Source: Cudoniella acicularis (Eukaryota; Ascomycota; Leotiomycetes; Helotiales; Helotiaceae). From it: a DNA stretch of 25,348 nucleotides. Below the pieces are notes generated by a model that made no database searches, was not told the origin of the DNA, and worked only from the letters and a program-made list of their open reading frames with translations. The DNA is taken from assembly GCA_013054445.1 (NCBI GenBank), contig JAAMPI010000807.1, positions 1-25,348 of the forward strand, in the 5' to 3' direction. Positions within the stretch are counted from its first letter, which is position 1, and every line of letters starts with the position of its first letter. Shown piece by piece: positions 19,795 through 25,348 of the stretch. A program made the position numbers and the translations under genes.

Positions 19795-21470
19795 GAAAGA
19801 TCTGCGCTAGAGATACAGAGTGCGTGATATAGATAGAGTATTAAAGGCCTATATTTAGATAGCGGTCCCGGTAATGGAAAGTTTCCTAGTCGTTTTATAT
19901 ATAATTTTTGCCCTTTTAAAAAAAAAACCCCTCAAGTCTCTCTCCCTGAAAGCGGTCTCCTCTCCTTCCTCCTGTGTTTGAACAAACTAGTATTTGTGTT
20001 ACACACTTGTTCTATAGATTCAAGCAGGCTATTCCCACATATCTTGCATCACTATCTTGACGACTTTGTTCTCTTATTTATCAATACTCTTAACAATTCT
20101 GCCGAGCCACGTAGCCTCTACCCCCTTTCGAGCACCATAAGACCCTCGAGATACATTGCTCGCTCTTATAGTTATTATTTCATGTTTCTATAGTTGTTGC
20201 TATTATATATTAGTAGGTATTAATCTAACTTTTTATTAATATAGCGTTTAGATAAGTTAGATACTTTTAGTCCATATTCTAATATTTCTGAAAAAGAAAC
20301 ATTACTAGTATGAATATATAGTTAATAAATTATAGACTTAGGTATATAATTATGAAATTTAATCTGAAAGTCATATTATTAAAAGATGACTAATTCGAAG
20401 AATCGAAAATTATAAAGATTAACTTAAGGATGATCAAGTTGAGGGGTGTCACGCACTATATTATTTTTTCGAGGGGTGTTTATAAGGCCGAGGTCTGGGA
20501 CCTGAGTGATAGTCGCCGAAAAGGTTCTAGAAGGGAGAAAAGATTATTTACTAACACAGTGATTCAACGACCTAGAGGCGAATACTAACTGAGTTGCGAT
20601 AAATTTATTCGACAACAAAATCTATCGAGAACTCAAGGACATGTCAATTACAAAATTTGTAGATTACTATATATACTTAAATTTTATCCCAATGACTCCT
20701 CGTCTCATCTATTGCGTCTCGCTGTTCAGTCTTCAAGTGCAAAAACTAATCTAAGGCCGCGGCTCAGCTTAGAAAATTTTCTGCACACTTTTCTTACTTC
20801 CACTTAAAACATAGAGTACATGAAATAGAAAACCAATTTCTTTAATTTTTGGTGTCTCTGTCTAAAAGTATATATAGCTGCACGCTGTTTCGGGTATTCA
20901 TTACTGATTAATGAAGATTGAACTTGTGGATATTCGTTTATTTCAAAATATAATAAACAATTTTAGTGACTAAATTTTTTAATATGAGATTCTTTGACTA
21001 AAGTATCTCTCTCCACTACTGGGTTCTAGCTTCTTGATGATGTCGCAAGTCGATCCTCTTTTCTACCCCTATCTCATTGGCGCGCCACGTGACCTGAAGG
21101 AAAACACTTCAAAGTTTAAACAGCTTTGAATTGGGTTGGAAGAAATCCTTGATTGTATTGATTAGAATGAGGCTCTTCTAGTGACTTGATTGGTCTAGAT
21201 GAAATTCTTATGAGTATTTGTTTTGCTATTTTGAAGTGTTTTTTCGCCAATTCATTTAGTACGCCAACTTAAGGTACATGGGATAGTAATTTACAGTTCA
21301 TATTCTTTGCTTATTGCTTTTCTAGTTAAAAAAATCCATTTATAAGAATATTATGCCTTAGGCCATACATATTATTGTACATAAAACCCGAAACTCCTAA
21401 CCTGGTATATCCTTATCTATTTATTACCTAAACCTCACCCGCTTTTCACCTTAAACCATCTACCCTTTTC
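19795..21470. other. 1.7-kb AT-rich gene-free region
   Basis: No gene recognised. It is strongly AT-rich at 20170-20420 and 20800-21440, which suggests decayed repeat DNA. GAGGGGTGT occurs twice (20442 and 20472). A CACGTG lies at 21086. At 19932-19975 (minus) a short stretch matches the C-terminal codons of the four-TM gene at 24153 (see findings). Confidence 0.5.
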
Positions 21471-23890
21471 CTAATTCCCAGTTCCATAAAACAGAATCTC
21501 CCTCGCCTGCTCGTCTTCGATCGCAGTAATGATAGCCTCCAACCTCTGGAAATCAATCGGCTTCAGGATCCAGCCATCGAAGCCGATTTCGACGTACTCG
21601 TGAACGCGTTGTTCTGACAAAGATGCAGAAACTGCAACTATTGAGATGCGTCCGTATGATGCGACGCGGGGGGAGAGCTTGATGGATGAAGAGGGCTCTT
21701 TTTCGAATTCCCGGATCATGCGTGTGGCTTCCATGCTGTCTACGACTGGCATCTTCAAGTGGTGAGCAGAACGATCCATCATGGTAAAAACAATTCTAAT
21801 AGTGTGGAATCTGAGGGAGAGAGAGGAAAGGCGATTAAAACACTCGGGTGCTGGGGAGACTTACTTGGATATCCATAAGAATGATATCAAATTCTTGGGT
21901 GGTGTTTAAAGGCATCAACGCAAGCCTTACCATCAACGACTACCCGTACTGCGTGTCCTCTTCTTTTCAATCGAGTCTCCAGCAGGCGGCTGTTCAACGA
22001 ATTGTCTTCTGCTACCAGAATGTTGAATATGGGCCGGTCATCTTGAGCCGTCTCAATTGTAAAAAGATATCGACCCATGTTTGAGCCTGGGGATGCTGAA
22101 CTCGTTGCAGTCGAGTCTGTTGGAAGTGGTGCCGCACTTGAAGATGCACTGCCTGGAGTCTTCGAGGCCTGAGACGAGAGCATATCCGAAGGCGGGGTTG
22201 GTAGAGCTACGCCTGACGATACTCGCCTTTTGGAGAAATCACCTGAAAGAGCTTTTGGAAAAGGGATCGTAATTGACACATTCGTTCCTTCCCCCTCTCC
22301 CTCTGAATACATGCTGATCTGGCCAGAGTGGAGCCTCACAAATCTTGCAACAGTAGCGAGACCCAAGCCAATCTGAAGTGGCTTCGTTCCCTTTTCCTTG
22401 GCGTTCTGGTTGCCAGAAGTAGAGCTCTCGTCATCGTCTAGAACTTGCTCAAAATCTTGAAAGATGCTATCCAAGTGCTCTTCCGAAAGACCTATACCAT
22501 GGTCCGTGAAAGAGATCCTGATCACCAAATTCGTCTGGGTAGTCTTAATATGTTGCAACCCAATATTGATATGGGCACCGTCAGAACTCTGAAGCGCATT
22601 GGCGAGCAAATTGGAGACAACTTGTCTCAATCCGCTCGGATCACCTCGCACTAATTGAGGCATAGCCTGGTCATCTTCGGTTTTGATATGCAAATTTCTC
22701 CTCAATGCTTCCTCTTTGAAAGCTACGACAACTTCGGAAAGAATAGATCTTAAATCAATATTCTCCTCGTGAATCTGAAGTCAGCCTCTTCAGCCTCGGT
22801 TAGGTGCAACAGATCGTTGACTACAGATACCAACGACTTTGAAGCTTGCAATGACCTCTGTAGGTGGCATCTAGCGTTCTCATCGAGCTCCTCTTCCAGG
22901 GCCACTAGTTGATGATACTATTCAAAGGCGTTCTGACTTCGTGGCCCGCGTTCCGAATAAGTAGACGTGTTACTCGGTTTCTTTGGACGATGGCTTCCTT
23001 CTGCCGTCAGACCTCAATAAATTGTCCATAAAGTGTAGTCAAAACAGCAGTGGATTCAACTTGAAGTAGTAAGTAAGAAATCAGAGAAACATTAAACGGA
23101 ATCATAAACAGACTTTCATCTCCAGTTCATTCTCTACTTGTACCGACAACATTTTCACTCCACCGCTTGAAGCTACTTCGCGGCTCCAGGTATTTGGTAC
23201 CGGCGGTGACCTTTTTTCATAGGGATTGCCTGCCCATTTGATTTCCTTCAGCTTCCTTTTCGAAAGAACACAAGAAAATCGGTGCCAGATAGTGACAGAG
23301 GAACAACAAGCATTCCAGATATCACTGAGAAACTAGAAGCGTAATAGAGATCAGGGAAGTTTTTTCCAACGGCACACGACTAGAATATTTCAGATTGAGC
23401 TCGTTGTCGAATGTATTGCAGAAGCGCGATAGCCTCATCGTACGCGAAGAGTTGGCCTATCGTCCTCGCCTCTCCCTTAACTGCAAGGAACCCGAAATTT
23501 GCCAAATATTTGATATGGATAGGACTCATCGCTCTGAGATAGGAATGTTTGAAGTTGAGTGGTATTTTTGCGTCGTCAAATGTTCGGAAGATTAGCCGAG
23601 CTGTGTCCTGTTCTCGATCATAGAAAATTCGCATAGTTTCGATCATGTAGAGCTCACGGACTTGCTTTGGTATATCGGGTACTGGGAGTGGAGGCCTCTG
23701 TAGAGGTCTTTGGAAGCTCGTGGATCTATCAGCTCGTCCACGACAGAGCCTAGGATAGCGTTCGGCGTCTGTAGCTTTATCACTGATAATTTGGACGGGT
23801 TCGGGTGGGAGGCTACTTTGCGACGGGTATTATGGGTTAATGATATTTTGGTCCAACTTAAATTCGCAGATGATGGGCAAGACAATTCGA
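21471..23890 (-). pseudogene. Decayed fungal phytochrome-type hybrid histidine kinase
   Basis: Remains of a red-light receptor kinase, in order on the minus strand. A PAS end reads ICEFKLDQNIINP (about 23870). The GAF (bilin-binding) part has VVDELIDPRASKDLYRGLH, then a DIP motif, REQDTARLIFR and HSYLRAMSPIHIKYLANF (23800-23490). The PHY part has GEARTIGQL, FPDLYYASSFSVISG and the PRSSF tongue motif (23460-23160). The DHp helix carries the H-box GHEVRTPLNSIIN (about 22950). The HATPase has NLLANALQ, DHGIGLS and GLGLATVARFV. The receiver has VAEDN, LMDIQ and ILKP, with a 112-nt intron 21753-21864. Lesions: a missing base in GLHFP, deletion between PAS and GAF and between GAF and PHY, TAG at 23380-23382, TGA for Trp near 23135 and 23012, and further frameshifts near 23258, 23205, 22915, 22780 and 21905. 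By family it would phosphorylate its own His and then the receiver Asp; here it cannot be made intact. Confidence 0.85.
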
Positions 23891-24152
23891 TCTATTTATG
23901 AATGGATCATAACTGGTAACGACTGCACTTGCAGCTGGGTGTGGCCGTAACAATATCTCAGCCAACGCGAAGGTCTCCGAGGAGCCACGTACGAGTTTTT
24001 GGAGTCCCGATTTAGGGCCACTCACTTCTATTTACGTGGAATTGAACTCTTCATGTATATACCGTAAGTCTTACTTGCAGCTACTCTAATAGGGTTAATA
24101 TCCAAGGCAAGTCTTTTCATATTTAATTACGAAACCTATTAAAACCCAATCA

Positions 24153-24998
24153 TCAAGTCTCACTCCTCAAAAGCGGTCTCCTCTCTCCTTCCTCTTCACT
24201 TTCCTCATTTTCTGCTTCGGCATCTTTCTCCTCACCATGCACCTCCTCCCCCACCAACCTCGACGTAAACCCACCACCACCACCACCTCTCACATCACCC
24301 TCCGAATCTCGCGATGCCGGCTCCACTATCGCAAATCTCGGATTATCAACCCAAACCAGCCACCCCGCCAGGGTGCCAATCAAAAAAGGTACCCTACAGT
24401 TCCTCTCCCCGTCAGCTGTCAACCCTCTTGAAAAACTAACACCTCTCAGAAAGAAATATCCTTTTTTTTACGTACCCAATCAAAACCCCCAAAACCATAT
24501 TCCCATATAGCAAATCCTCCCTAGCCTCTCCCCCCCCTTTCCTTATTCCTTATCTTAAACACGAGGTATAAGATACATAAAGCTAACTCGTTGACAAGAC
24601 AGAGGATTAGAGAGAAGAGTTGGAGGCGTAGGAAATGCAGATGTGTTAGTGTGCCTCTGATGAGGAGGATTAGGGTCGTGAGGAGGGGGGCGAGGAGGAG
24701 GATCGTGAGGGTGGTAGAGAAGATTAGTGCTCTGTTTTTAGTAAAAGGTTGTTAGTCACGAAGTTGGGATTTTTTTTGGTTTTGGGAGGGGAGGGGAGTG
24801 TAGGAGAGTAATGAGGGGAAATAAGGAGAGGGTGGAGGGGTAGAAATATACATAACCAGAACATCGGTGTGGGATTTAAACGAGGCGACGATGGTCCAGA
24901 CCCATGAGAGGTAGAGATACCCTCCTAGCAGCGGGATCTCAAAAAAACAACGCCGTAGCGGCTAGGGTGGTAGGGAAGGTATTTGGGCTTGCGGGCAT
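24153..24998 (-). CDS. Four-TM membrane protein of unknown family, two homopolymer frame breaks
   Basis: I do not recognise the family. Exons (minus): 24998-24852, 24731-24476, 24393-24153. Introns are 120 nt (GTATAT, CTAAC branch) and 82 nt (GTACGT, CTGAC branch). ATG is at 24998. Two runs break the frame: A7 on the plus strand (24941-24947; A6 needed) and C8 (24530-24537; C7 needed). With both shortened by one, all exon phases agree and give 213 aa ending TGA, so sequencing or assembly slips are plausible. The four hydrophobic segments include FFEIPLLGGYLYLSWVWTIV, IFSTTLTILLLAPLLTTLIL, LFSLILCLVNELALCILYLV and VLGVLIGVPFLIGTLAGWLV. The C-terminal cytosolic-type tail has a Gly6 run, a long Glu-rich stretch and GERRPLLRSET. 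No catalytic motif is seen. Confidence 0.62.
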
Positions 24999-25348
24999 GG
25001 CGTTTAGGGAAGCGAAGTGATGACGAGTTGGCAGCGAGGTATTTTCTAAAACTGTGATCAATTCACTTTTCAAAATACTAAAAAGGAAAGAAATGAAGAA
25101 AGAAAGGCAGTTGGAGAGTGGTGGGAAAATATCGAAAGGTGGTGATGTGGCTTCGACCACCAAACGAGCAAGGCAGCAGTGTAAATGTTGGCAACATTAA
25201 ACTTGGCGCAGGGGCTGAGTGCGCATCCTTCTGGTTTTTACGTGTTGGCCTTCAACCTCCCATATTTCCGAGAAGATCTTTCTGGATATAGAAAAAAGTT
25301 TGAATTAGAAAAGGAAAGTGTGCAAGAATTTAAAAAGATATAATATTT
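24999..25348. other. Promoter side of the four-TM gene
   Basis: No coding region recognised. It contains the 5' flank of the minus-strand gene, with a purine-rich plus strand at 25080-25130 (pyrimidine-rich in the gene's sense). Confidence 0.4.

Noticed and set aside
5877..23382. Nuclear reassignment of TAG/TAA as sense codons
   Set aside because: Several genes end in TGA while the interruptions are mostly TAG/TAA, which is suggestive. However, the phytochrome remnant ends with TAG at its expected C-terminus and carries internal TGA, and no filamentous ascomycete is known with such a code.
1..25348. CRISPR arrays, rRNA genes, complete autonomous transposons
   Set aside because: No regularly spaced repeats, no rRNA signatures, and no transposase or reverse-transcriptase motifs were found on either strand.

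Overview
This window looks like nuclear DNA of a filamentous ascomycete (Pezizomycotina). The genes carry many short GT-AG introns of about 48-120 nt with CTNAC/CTGAC-type branch sites. The families are typical of such fungi: a homeobox/C2H2 protein, an NB-ARC STAND protein, a CFEM-PTH11 receptor, Ser/Thr-rich wall proteins and a fungal phytochrome. A Leotiomycete (Helotiales) is a guess from general similarity and cannot be proven here. Gene spacing is wide, repeats are present and many genes are damaged, so the region reads as accessory and decaying.

Layout. (1) 47-2666 (+): homeobox plus C2H2 zinc-finger protein, with its frame broken in an A8 run. (2) 2668-3888 (+): NB-ARC (NLR-like) ATPase without its repeat domain. 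(3) 4736-5368: inverted, repeat-like arms carrying paired CACGTG boxes. (4) 5880-7497 (+): secreted Ser/Thr/Pro-rich protein; an in-frame TAA separates a C-terminal hydrophobic tail. (5) 7936-8401: a 211-bp TIR element (MITE) followed by a probable solo LTR. (6) 9271-11043 (-): complete CFEM/PTH11-type receptor in eight exons. (7) 11044-13509: no gene seen. (8) 13510-14701 (+): WD40 propeller gene with an in-frame TAG before the last blade. (9) 15676-16875 (+): intact ABHD12-like alpha/beta hydrolase. (10) 17306-18270 (-): broken multipass membrane protein with TAG inside a conserved WW motif. (11) 19134-19794 (+): secreted eight-cysteine, single-TM protein with an in-frame TAG. (12) 21471-23890 (-): heavily decayed fungal phytochrome-type hybrid histidine kinase. 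(13) 24153-24998 (-): four-TM protein of unknown family, readable once two homopolymer slips are allowed for.

There is no operon-like logic. Several products act at the cell surface or in sensing (receptor, wall protein, Cys-rich membrane protein, phytochrome, NLR). The most striking feature is that several otherwise well-preserved reading frames are each cut by a single in-frame TAG or TAA, while two neighbours (receptor and hydrolase) have no lesions. Mutational decay (including RIP-type CpA to TpA change) is the conservative explanation. Sexual-stage A-to-I mRNA editing of UAG to UGG, known in some filamentous ascomycetes, is a testable alternative.
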